Shown here piece by piece: positions 36,539 to 44,456 of a stretch of 59,721 nt of DNA (within the stretch, counting starts at the first letter, position 1; each line of letters begins with the position of its first letter). The translations under genes were made by a program, and so were the position numbers. A model generated the notes under the pieces. The model searched no databases and had not been told where the DNA came from. It saw only the letters and a program-made list of their open reading frames with translations. The stretch covers positions 8,001 to 67,721 of the forward strand of contig JAKPSH010000161.1 of the NCBI GenBank assembly GCA_029555385.1, in the 5' to 3' direction. Source of the stretch: Pseudomonadota bacterium. Lineage in GTDB: Bacteria > Bdellovibrionota_C > UBA2361 > SZUA-149.

Positions 36539-38752
36539 CTACAGTTCCGGGATGCTCAGCATCCCTACAACCTGCGGCTTTACATCACCGGAAAGTTCTT
36601 GATCGGCAAGAGTTCTAAGCCACTCTGCCGCACCCATCTGCCTGGCAAAAAAATCGTGGACAGCAGGGCGGATATCAGCTTGCGCCAGCACTACCACAGG
36701 CAGGGATCCTCTTTCTAGTACTGGATCGAACATGATTTGCGCTTGGGTTCTCAAGGACGTTTCCACAGCCGGATCCAACGGCAGTTTTCCCCGCGCAAAA
36801 TCCCAAGATGACACCGCCGCGCGAAACTCTTCTTCTATTTCCTGAGATAAAACAAACACTCGCAGCTCTCCGCCAAGACCGCGCAAGTCATCCTGTATCG
36901 AACGCTGAAGCACAATGCGGAGAAATGCGTGCAATTCTGCCAACCACTCCAAACGATCTTCTGCCGACGGATTGAGCGAGCAAAATTCCACAACACCCTC
37001 CAAAATCAGCCGGACATCCCGTATGCTTACTCTTTCGCGGACAAGACGGCGCAGCACTCCGGTGAATTCCGGAAGACTCAGGCGCCCGCTTTCAAACACT
37101 TCAGCAAGCAGCCGGGCATGCTCTTCCCGTATAACCTCAAGCAAATGGTGAACTTCATTTAGACCGAATGATTCATCAATGTGTTCAAACACAGCGGCCG
37201 CAGCTTCTTGCAGCAGGAACTGCGGCAAGGGCAAAATTTCAACGCCAAGCTCTTCAAAAGAACCCAGACCTCCCGTTGTTGATCGAATCCAGGCACAGCA
37301 GCGGCGGTCTACAGGATGCGCCGCCGCCTGGCCCGCCTGCCCGGAAAACAAGTTGACAATTCTTGGGGGAAGATTTGTCATTAGTTTGTCCGGATCAACA
37401 CGACCCGTGCGAGCAGCACGTCCCCGAACCAGAATCCGGTAATCATTCGCCTGCAGATGTTTTCGCATGCGAAGCACTATTGGCGGCAAGACTATGCCGC
37501 GTTCTTCATAAATCCGGCGGCGCAGCAAATTCTCCTGACGGGAAAAGCTGGCGAAGAAGTTTTTCTCTGCATATTCTTCTTTCGCCGGGATTACCTGATA
37601 GTTGCCATTTACAAACGCTGGCGGAATTTCAACGATTACTTCTTCCAGCCGCGAGCGCTGAGAAGTATATTCTGCTCCTTCGGACGCTGAGATTGCCGAG
37701 ACGCCAGCGTCGCCTAAAACATCGCTCTTCATCATGTTTTTCTGAGCTGCCGCACGACCGCCGAAGAAAAGCATGGCGATGCTAATCAAAAAAAACGGCG
37801 TAAAGGGAAATGGAATAACTCCCGCAAGGCTGATGATACTGACAAACAACATCGCGATTGCCGCGATAAGCAAGGGTCTGGAATCGGAGAAGACCTGTAA
37901 AAAGATTTCTTCACCAGCGTCCCGCTTTTCCCTGCCGGTGACATGGGTAACAATGACACCCGCGGCCACAGATATGAGCAGTGCCGGCAGGATGCTCACC
38001 AAACCGTCACCAATCGCAAGAATGCCGAAAGTTGATACAGCTTCGTCAACAGGCATTTCACGGCTGATACCGATAATCACTCCGCCAACTGCATTGATGA
38101 AAACAATAACCAAGGCAGCAATCGCATCGCCTTGAACCCATTTCATCGCTCCATCCATTGAACCAAAGAACTGAGATTCTCTCGTCAACTCACTGCGCAG
38201 GCGGGCCGCTTCCTTGCGTGTAATATTTCCCGCACGGAGTTCGGCATCTATCGCGAGCTGTCTTCCCGGCAAAGCATCGAGAACAAATCGTGCAGCAACC
38301 TCGGCCACGCGAGCCGAGCCGCGGGCAATAACAACAAAGTTAACGACGGCAACGATGGCGAACACTATCGCACCAACGACGAAGTCTCCTCGAACGACAA
38401 AGCTGCCGAACGAGCGGATTACTTCACCAGCAGCACTCAGCCCCTGATCGCCATGAAGCAGGATTAATTTGGTCGATGAGATATTTAAAGAGAGACGAAA
38501 TAGCGTTGTCAGCACGAGCATCGTCGGAAACGAGAACAAGCGTAATGGATCGTTCATGAACAATCCATGCAGCAGCAAGACAAGCGAAATGAAAAGATTG
38601 GATACAAGCAGAAAGTCGAGCAGCGCCGGCGGCAGCTCCACAATAAACAATAAGATTACGAGCAGCAGGAAAAGGGCAGTAAGGGTGCTACGGGCAAAAA
38701 GTCCGGAGAATAGGCGCGCCAAACTTGTGGCAGTAAAGTCTAATCCTCTCAT
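36539..38752 (-). CDS. sctV: T3SS export gate SctV (FlhA family)
   Basis: 737 residues (family about 680-710). The first 340 hold seven to eight membrane helices with conserved blocks: LFRLSLNISSTKLIL, FVVIARGSARVAEVAARFVLDALPGRQLAID, AGNITRKEA, FIGSMDGAMKWVQGDAIAALVI (given by its core GSMDGAMKWVQGDA) and GDGLVSILPALLISVAAGVIVT. The cytosolic half contains LVRERVSIRDVRLILEGV, typical of FlhA_C. SctV forms the nonameric export gate driven by proton flow. The start lies 18 nt after the tadC stop, so a Tad gene precedes the T3SS set on one transcript. The neighbours are non-flagellar, so sctV is preferred to flhA. Confidence 0.93.
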   Translation of the reverse strand: MRGLDFTATSLARLFSGLFARSTLTALFLLLVILLFIVELPPALLDFLLVSNLFISLVLLLHGLFMNDPLRLFSFPTMLVLTTLFRLSLNISSTKLILLHGDQGLSAAGEVIRSFGSFVVRGDFVVGAIVFAIVAVVNFVVIARGSARVAEVAARFVLDALPGRQLAIDAELRAGNITRKEAARLRSELTRESQFFGSMDGAMKWVQGDAIAALVIVFINAVGGVIIGISREMPVDEAVSTFGILAIGDGLVSILPALLISVAAGVIVTHVTGREKRDAGEEIFLQVFSDSRPLLIAAIAMLFVSIISLAGVIPFPFTPFFLISIAMLFFGGRAAAQKNMMKSDVLGDAGVSAISASEGAEYTSQRSRLEEVIVEIPPAFVNGNYQVIPAKEEYAEKNFFASFSRQENLLRRRIYEERGIVLPPIVLRMRKHLQANDYRILVRGRAARTGRVDPDKLMTNLPPRIVNLFSGQAGQAAAHPVDRRCCAWIRSTTGGLGSFEELGVEILPLPQFLLQEAAAAVFEHIDESFGLNEVHHLLEVIREEHARLLAEVFESGRLSLPEFTGVLRRLVRERVSIRDVRLILEGVVEFCSLNPSAEDRLEWLAELHAFLRIVLQRSIQDDLRGLGGELRVFVLSQEIEEEFRAAVSSWDFARGKLPLDPAVETSLRTQAQIMFDPVLERGSLPVVVLAQADIRPAVHDFFARQMGAAEWLRTLADQELSGDVKPQVVGMLSIPEL

Positions 38753-38770
38753 AACCCATTGTCACATGCC

Positions 38771-39706
38771 CTATTTGCCGAATGCACTGAGCAGATTGAC
38801 CAGCAGTCCGGCAAAGAAAAGGGCAAAAAAACCTGCAAATACCATAGCCAAGGGACCGGTCGCTTTAACTGGCAGCGCAGTGATCTTGCCTTCGATCTGA
38901 ACTTGACGCTGCACCATCACCGAGTCGGCAAGTTCTTGAAGCTGTTTTGAGACTTCACCGCCGTGTTTTGCGCATTGCGCAAGGAACATAAACGCATGCT
39001 TCACTTCGGTCATGCCGTTAGCTTCCGCGACTTCCGTCAGCGCATCTTCTAAATTAAGACCGGAACGCATTAGTTTCTCTACATGGACAAACATCTCCGT
39101 TACTGGATTATGCGAATCGCGCTCCTCAGCCATGGAAATAATTTGAGTAATGCAAGGACCAACATCAAGAGCGCTGCTCACGCCGATGGAAACTTGCTCA
39201 ATAACCAGAGGCAAATAGTACAGTACTTCATCCTCTCGCTTGCGGATCTGGCGCTCCAACCAAGAAAGCGGCAGCGTGAATCCAATCAGCACGCCAAGGA
39301 CTAACCCGATCACCGCAAAGAAATTGCTCTTCATAAATCCGAGAAAAAACCCCGGAATGACGATGCCGCAAAGTAGCAGAGCGATCACGCGGAATCTTAG
39401 AAACCACCGCCTGTCATCTGCAGTAAAGAACCCAGCCCGGAAAAGCTTTGCTCCAATATCATCCTCCTTCGCTTTGCCGCCGGCCCCGGCAGTTTGCTTT
39501 CTGATGGCATCAATATCCAGTTCATAAGGATCCACCCTGCCCGGGCGGGATGCTCCACCGCGCGCTCCTCCCCCCGGCTTAACGCCCATCATACCGCGAA
39601 TCTCGGTCTGACGGCCCGAGCCGAACCGCTGAATAAGGAAGAAAGCCAAGCCGCCAACGAAAATGAGAATGACGACAAGAAGCAAAATAAGCTGCAATTT
39701 GTCCAT
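38771..39706 (-). CDS. tadC: Tad pilus inner-membrane platform protein TadC
   Basis: 311 residues. A membrane helix lies at 5-27, two at about 105-150, and one at the C-terminus (about 285-307), with a T2SSF (GspF) domain between: YLPLVIEQVSIGVSSALDVGPCI, NLEDALTEVAEANG, MFLAQCAKHGGEVSKQLQELAD. TadC and TadB form the platform that pulls Flp pilins out of the membrane. It starts 3 nt after tadB ends and stops 18 nt before sctV. Normal TadC size. Confidence 0.9.
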   Translation of the reverse strand: MDKLQLILLLVVILIFVGGLAFFLIQRFGSGRQTEIRGMMGVKPGGGARGGASRPGRVDPYELDIDAIRKQTAGAGGKAKEDDIGAKLFRAGFFTADDRRWFLRFRVIALLLCGIVIPGFFLGFMKSNFFAVIGLVLGVLIGFTLPLSWLERQIRKREDEVLYYLPLVIEQVSIGVSSALDVGPCITQIISMAEERDSHNPVTEMFVHVEKLMRSGLNLEDALTEVAEANGMTEVKHAFMFLAQCAKHGGEVSKQLQELADSVMVQRQVQIEGKITALPVKATGPLAMVFAGFFALFFAGLLVNLLSAFGK

Positions 39707-39709
39707 GAG

Positions 39710-40732
39710 CTAAATCTTTATGTCGGTGACCTTGCTGGACCAGTAAAAACCAAAAACGATAAACATAATTCCGGCCTGGAAAATCTTTTTCCCTACTGGG
39801 TGATTGAATGCCGGAAAAACCAACTGCGGCGCAGACCATGACAAGTAGAGCATCAAGAGACCCATAATTACCGCAATCATGTACAGCGAAGATCTCTCCA
39901 TACCTACGGCAGCAACAGCTTTTTTCCGGAATTCCTGACGCTTACGAACTTGCTTCGCCAGACGTTCCAAAGTAGTCGACAACGTACCGCCGACTCTCCG
40001 GCTCAGAATAAGGCTTTGTACAAAAAGCTCAAGTTCGGGATGCGCAACATCTTCACCGAAGGCGCTGATCGCCTGCTCTTCTGTCAGACCAAGACGCAGG
40101 CGCTCAATAAGTAATGTTACTTCGGCACGCACGAGCGAAGTATTATCCAGACCTTTCGCCGCTGCCTCAAGACCACCGATTGTATTCATTCCTGTGCGAA
40201 GCAAGCTGACGTAGGACAGCAGAAGAACCGGATAATCTTTATCAAACGCTTCAAATCGGTTATTTACCGCCCGTTTCAGCATCGACATTACGATTGCCGG
40301 TCCCAAGAAAACGCTTAGTAATTGTATAAACACCGTCGCATGCAGCCACGCAGGGATCAGCAGCATGACCGCGACGACAGCCTGGATCCCGCGGAATTGC
40401 AGCGGTGTTATTGGCCAACGCGCATATCGCAGATATTTCTCCAAGTTCATTCGCGATGAAGCAACGACTTTCTTCCGGGTCAGCTCCCCCTCCGCAGCGG
40501 CGGCAAGCGCCAGGCTGGGATCTCCAGCCGAGCGGACAGGCTGTCCGCCCTTAGCTCGCGCCGCGGCGCGCTCGCGCTGCGCCATGACAAGTGTGCGTAA
40601 GTTGCTGTTCACTGCCGCTTGATGACGGGCTTCTTGAGACGCCCCAGGAGCACCGATAAAAAATACAACAACCACTATGCCGGCAATCAGCATGACTCCC
40701 AAAATGATAGCGGCAGCAATACCAGCGGACAT
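39710..40732 (-). CDS. tadB: Tad pilus inner-membrane platform protein TadB
   Basis: 340 residues. Helix at 5-28, two near 120-155 and the last near 280-330, with a T2SSF domain (LSYVSLLRTGMNTIGGLEAAAK, LTEEQAISAFGED, VQSLILSRRVGGTLSTTLERLAK). TadB pairs with TadC as the pilus platform. It starts 82 nt after tadA ends. Length and topology fit the family. Confidence 0.9.
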   Translation of the reverse strand: MSAGIAAAIILGVMLIAGIVVVVFFIGAPGASQEARHQAAVNSNLRTLVMAQRERAAARAKGGQPVRSAGDPSLALAAAAEGELTRKKVVASSRMNLEKYLRYARWPITPLQFRGIQAVVAVMLLIPAWLHATVFIQLLSVFLGPAIVMSMLKRAVNNRFEAFDKDYPVLLLSYVSLLRTGMNTIGGLEAAAKGLDNTSLVRAEVTLLIERLRLGLTEEQAISAFGEDVAHPELELFVQSLILSRRVGGTLSTTLERLAKQVRKRQEFRKKAVAAVGMERSSLYMIAVIMGLLMLYLSWSAPQLVFPAFNHPVGKKIFQAGIMFIVFGFYWSSKVTDIKI

Positions 40733-40814
40733 AGCGCGTTAAAACTCCCCTCAGGGGTTAATATCAACTACAGCTTAAATAATACTACAATGGCGGCACA
40801 GGAATCGTGCTTTA

Positions 40815-42272
40815 CTACCTGCCCGATGCTTCATGCGTCGCGGGAACATTCGACATATTACTGAATCCAAGGAACTTCGGCGCATCACCAAGGTAAATTC
40901 CGTTTTGTTCCAGCACTTCTTCAAAAAAGCTTGAATAAGATAAGACTTCCCACTGCGGATTATCCCCCTGCTCGACCAGCTTAAACATCGGTCGAACTTG
41001 GATGTTTCCTTCGACAAAATGTCCCACCTCAATGACTTCAGCCATACGCACTTTACCACTGGCGCGCTCCCGGCACTGCCAAATAACAACATCAACCGCA
41101 AGAGCGATCTGTTGACGGATAATCTCCATGCTCACACCGCGCTGGGCACGTCCAAGCAGCGCTTCAAGCCGGGTCAGTGTTTCGCGAGCATTGCGGGCGT
41201 GAATCGTTGACATGCCGCAGTGACCCGTCTGAGCGGCTTCGAGAAAAGACTCTGCGGCTTCCGGAGTTCTCATCTCGCCCAAGATGACCCGCGTCGGGCA
41301 CAAACGCAAAGTCGTGCGAATATGCTCCTGGAGTGTTACTTCACCGACTCCCTCAGTATTGGCCGGACGCGACACTAGACTGCGGTAATATGGATGCTGA
41401 TAGTTCAACTCCGGAGTGTCTTCCACACCAACGATTGATTCATCGGCACGAAACTGCGTGCCCAAACAACGCATCAGCGTTGTCTTTCCAGTGCCGGTTT
41501 CGCCGGAAACGATAAACGTATGCTCGCAAGTGCGCGTGAGCGCAGCCAGGTAATTAACAATCAACGGCGGAGCAACTTGATAAGATACGAGACTCTCCAG
41601 TGTCGCTTCGGCCACACGTGGGACGCGAATGGTCATCAATGGTCCGCGGGCGCCGCACACGCTGTCATGTACCGCGCAAAGCCGTTTACCATCCGGGAAT
41701 GCAGCATCTACCGTATGCTGCTGCGTAGACAAGCTCTTGCCCAGACGAAATAGAACGCGATCGATGAAAGTCCGGTATGCCTCCGGGGTCGGCCAGTGCA
41801 ATCCCGTGGCCTCACTCATTTTACCCCGCTGCAGCACAACCGTCTGATAATCATAACAATGGATATCAGTAACTTCGGGATTATCAATCAGCGGCTGCAG
41901 CACGCCCCATCCAAGCAAGTCTCTTTTCAAATGCACGATAATATCGGCGCGAGCAATATCATCAATGTTGAAACCCCGGCTTGCACAAACAGCATCAACG
42001 GCCTTTGAAATAGTCTCCTCCGAGATTTCAATCCCGCCGCGCCCTTGGGCTTCCTGGTTGCCCAGTTCCCGGCGGGCTTCACGAAGCACGGCACTGGCAA
42101 TCGGCGACAACGATGTCCGGCCGCCAGCCGAGGTGGTTCCTGCTGGTCCGCGGCGCGCGCCTCGCGGGTCTTCACGAGTTTGTCCCATGAAGCCGGTAGT
42201 TCGCTCAGTCGTCTCTTTTGCGCGGGTAGAAAACAGATCTAAAAGGCTGTCCCGATCGTTATCATCCTTCAT
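40815..42272 (-). CDS. tadA: Tad pilus assembly ATPase TadA/CpaF
   Basis: 485 residues. The N-terminal region about 55-140 precedes the secretion-ATPase core with Walker A SGETGTGKTTLMRCL, the Asp box VGVEDTPELNYQHP, Walker B RVILGEMRTPEAAESF and the His box GHCGMSTIHARNARETL. TadA is the hexameric motor for Flp pilus extension and retraction at the cytosolic face of TadBC. All motor motifs are present. It is followed by tadB (82 nt) and preceded by cpaB (53 nt). Confidence 0.94.
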   Translation of the reverse strand: MKDDNDRDSLLDLFSTRAKETTERTTGFMGQTREDPRGARRGPAGTTSAGGRTSLSPIASAVLREARRELGNQEAQGRGGIEISEETISKAVDAVCASRGFNIDDIARADIIVHLKRDLLGWGVLQPLIDNPEVTDIHCYDYQTVVLQRGKMSEATGLHWPTPEAYRTFIDRVLFRLGKSLSTQQHTVDAAFPDGKRLCAVHDSVCGARGPLMTIRVPRVAEATLESLVSYQVAPPLIVNYLAALTRTCEHTFIVSGETGTGKTTLMRCLGTQFRADESIVGVEDTPELNYQHPYYRSLVSRPANTEGVGEVTLQEHIRTTLRLCPTRVILGEMRTPEAAESFLEAAQTGHCGMSTIHARNARETLTRLEALLGRAQRGVSMEIIRQQIALAVDVVIWQCRERASGKVRMAEVIEVGHFVEGNIQVRPMFKLVEQGDNPQWEVLSYSSFFEEVLEQNGIYLGDAPKFLGFSNMSNVPATHEASGR

Positions 42273-42325
42273 CGCTGCTCAACCTTCACGATAAACGAAG
42301 TTCACAAAACACTAAAAAACCGCTG

Positions 42326-43258
42326 CTACTCGCCGCCCCCGAAGCTCCGATCCAGCGTCCATCTGCCATTGACCAGCACGTAACGGATTTGCCGTCCTGT
42401 TTGGGGATCGGATGTGTACATCACGCCGTCATGCTGCACTTCCGCAGGCTCCGCTGCCGGCTGCTCCGCGGGCTTGCCGATCAAATCTAAGATCGTCACC
42501 GAATCTGGATCAGAGGAGTTCATTGGATTCTCGTTGTCTCCAACGAGAGACAAGCTAAGCTCTCCGAGACTTCTGGCCAATTCGATCTTCTTGGCGTCTT
42601 TTTCCGTAACAAGCAGCGTGACGTTTGCCGCACCGGTCAACGCGACCCGATCACCGCCTGCGGCATCGCGCTGGCCGCCGACGGAGAGAACTTTAACAAA
42701 TCGCGCAATCGTTGCGACCTTCTTCTTGCTGTCTTGTGTGTAGGTCCAAAGCACGTCAACCCGGCTATTCGGCTTGGCAAAACCTTCAACACCGCTTCGC
42801 GCATCAACCGTAATTGTCGCCGCCCGAAATCCGGGAGGAATATTAAATGAAGTGATCGGGCGGTCGGCGGCGATATCTTCGGCGACCAACGGCATGTTCG
42901 CATTAATCAGCCGGCTGGCATACTTCCCATATAAGCCTGGCGCATCTTGAGCACGCACAGCCGCCATTGGAAGCTGATCTGCTTCCATGGGCAGAAACTT
43001 AAACATATGCGGTTCAAGTTTTGTACCTTCTTCAATCCGCATCGCCGCGTATAGCACATCAACCGTATTCTGCCGGGGCTCTTGCACCGGTGCGGCTGCT
43101 AAAACGGCAGCGGACGAATTGTCTGTGTTTTCCGTTTGCGCGATATAGACGATGGCTACGGCCAGCACAAGAATAACGATTACTAGCCCTCCAACGAGCC
43201 AGCGCACTTTTGTGGCATAGGAATGGGCAGGGCTAGCTGCTCCGAAACGCGTTGCCAT
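42326..43258 (-). CDS. cpaB: Tad pilus assembly protein CpaB/RcpC
   Basis: 310 residues. A membrane helix lies at about 18-40, then a SAF domain (MRIEEGTKLEPHMFKFLP) and the CpaB/RcpC block RAATITVDARSGVEGFAKPNSRVDVLWTY, written here by its marks TITVDARSGVEGF and PNSRVDVL. CpaB lies in the periplasm and stabilises the Tad secretin. No Tad secretin gene is in the window. The ATG follows TCCAAAAACC-type context rather than a good ribosome site on the minus strand (GGAGGATTCATTGTC precedes it, which is strong). Confidence 0.9.
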   Translation of the reverse strand: MATRFGAASPAHSYATKVRWLVGGLVIVILVLAVAIVYIAQTENTDNSSAAVLAAAPVQEPRQNTVDVLYAAMRIEEGTKLEPHMFKFLPMEADQLPMAAVRAQDAPGLYGKYASRLINANMPLVAEDIAADRPITSFNIPPGFRAATITVDARSGVEGFAKPNSRVDVLWTYTQDSKKKVATIARFVKVLSVGGQRDAAGGDRVALTGAANVTLLVTEKDAKKIELARSLGELSLSLVGDNENPMNSSDPDSVTILDLIGKPAEQPAAEPAEVQHDGVMYTSDPQTGRQIRYVLVNGRWTLDRSFGGGE

Positions 43259-43443
43259 GACAATGAATCCTCCAAAAACCTGCCGTCAAAGCTCGTCAAA
43301 ACTGACGGGACGGCTACGATAAAAATTACTAAAATACCACTTACAACTTTAATAAATCTGGCAGGTTATACTGGCAATCCTACCATACTCAACAACACTA
43401 GACGAGTAGCCCTAATGCCTTAATTCGTCACAACTGCCATTCA

Positions 43444-43461
43444 AACTTAAGCACTTAAGTT
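43444..43461. promoter_or_regulatory. 18-bp perfect palindrome upstream of cpaB, operator candidate
   Basis: AACTTAAG and CTTAAGTT flank CA symmetrically. It lies about 185 nt before the cpaB start and past the flp terminator, where the promoter of the cpaB-tadABC-sct transcript is expected. Regulator unknown. Confidence 0.4.
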
Positions 43462-43489
43462 AGATGCGCCGTATCAGCCAAAAAGACAT

Positions 43490-43525
43490 AAAAAAACCCG
43501 GTACGGACAGCTTGCCCGTACTGGG
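43490..43525 (-). terminator. Intrinsic terminator after the first flp pilin gene
   Basis: Arms CCCGGTACGG (43497-43506) and CCGTACTGGG (43516-43525) pair with one G-T. A plus-strand A run (43491-43496) gives the U-tract on the minus strand. It lies 48 nt beyond the pilin stop at 43573 and should let pilin be expressed well above the assembly genes. Confidence 0.85.
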
Positions 43526-43572
43526 TCCTTGAACACCAATTAATGTAGTCAACAATCTTTCTTTAAATGGCT

Positions 43573-43743
43573 TTAGTTGGCAACATTCACCTGGGAACCA
43601 ATACGCGAGAAAGATTCGCTGGCCTCAGATCCCAGAAAAGTAATTGCCGCAATGCAGACTACGGCAATCAATGCAGCCAGCAATGCATATTCAAGCATCG
43701 AAGCACCTTTTTCTTCCTCTATTTTCTTGAGTTCTTCGCTCAT
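43573..43743 (-). CDS. flp: Flp/Fap-type pilin 1
   Basis: 56 residues from the ATG at 43743, which follows GGAGAGAACT; the frame is open to 43767. Short charged leader MSEELKKIEEEKG, then the processing site after Gly and the hydrophobic stretch ASMLEYALLAALIAV with the Glu at +5 of the mature pilin, then ITFLGSEASESF. It is cleaved by a TadV-type peptidase and assembled into Tad pili. The mature part is almost identical to pilin 2. A sigma-54 promoter lies about 210 nt upstream and a terminator follows. Confidence 0.9.
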   Translation of the reverse strand: MSEELKKIEEEKGASMLEYALLAALIAVVCIAAITFLGSEASESFSRIGSQVNVAN

Positions 43744-44096
43744 AGTTCTCTCCATAATAATCCTCAAGCAACTGATAAGGGGTTAAATCAGATATTGCAC
43801 GACCCTGCCGATAACGGGAAAATTCCTAAATCCCCCAGGGTAAACAAACATCTAGCACATGCTCATCTAGCACAAAACTACTTTCTTTAACATGCGCAAT
43901 ATACAAATCCCGTGCCGACAAAGCCATGCCTCGGGGCACTGTCGACGGGTAGCAAGCAACTACCGTGCCACCTTTCCCCCCTACCGGTTACGTGTAAGGA
44001 ACCAAATTACGAACCCCGAACCTGGATCTCACGCCGTCTAACCTCAGGCCCCGATTTACAGCAAAAAACTGAAAGGCGAAAAGGATGTCAATGACG
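43744..44096. other. Intergenic region between the two flp genes
   Basis: 353 nt containing the sigma-54 promoter at 43955-43970 and a leader of about 200 nt. No further gene is supported. Confidence 0.6.
43955..43970 (-). promoter_or_regulatory. Sigma-54 promoter of pilin 1 (TGGCACG-N4-TTGCT)
   Basis: The minus strand reads TGGCACG, GTAG, TTGCT, matching the sigma-54 consensus at every conserved position with the exact GG-N10-GC spacing. The start of transcription would be near 43944, giving a leader of about 200 nt before the pilin ATG. Activation would need a bacterial enhancer-binding protein; such genes lie at 54831-57748. Confidence 0.85.
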
Positions 44097-44264
44097 CTAG
44101 TTAGCAACGTTGACTTGGGATCCGATACGCGAAAAAGACTCGCTGGCCTCTCTGCCCAAAAAGGTAATCGCAGCAATACAAACCACCGCGATCAACGCTG
44201 CAAGCAACGCATACTCTAACATCGAGGCGCCCTTTTCTTCTTTCTTAACAATTTCCTTACTCAT
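44097..44264 (-). CDS. flp: Flp/Fap-type pilin 2
   Basis: 55 residues from the ATG at 44264, preceded by GGGGAAAGGAC. Leader MSKEIVKKEEKG, then ASMLEYALLAALIAV and ITFLGREASESF. Over the last 45 codons it differs from pilin 1 by one residue (Arg for Ser), while about 28 silent changes separate the genes. Upstream sequence lacks a sigma-54 motif, so the two copies may be expressed differently. Confidence 0.9.
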   Translation of the reverse strand: MSKEIVKKEEKGASMLEYALLAALIAVVCIAAITFLGREASESFSRIGSQVNVAN

Positions 44265-44456
44265 GTCCTTTCCCCACAAATTAGAATGATGCGAACATCA
44301 TCATTAACTGCATTAAAAAAAATGATATTGTCTGTCACGTTAGCAGAAAAAAGTTCAATATGTCACGAGCATAAGGACCGCGACCTGACATTTTTATCAA
44401 ATCTTGCGGTATTTTCTCTACAAACGGTAAGATCTTCGGGCAAATTGATCAACCAG

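Larger units (their letters stand above)
43259..43572. other. Intergenic region upstream of cpaB
   Basis: 314 nt with the flp terminator (43490-43525) and an 18-bp palindrome (43444-43461), both listed. The rest is AT-rich. Because the pilin transcript ends here, cpaB and the genes after it probably need a promoter in this region. Confidence 0.5.
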
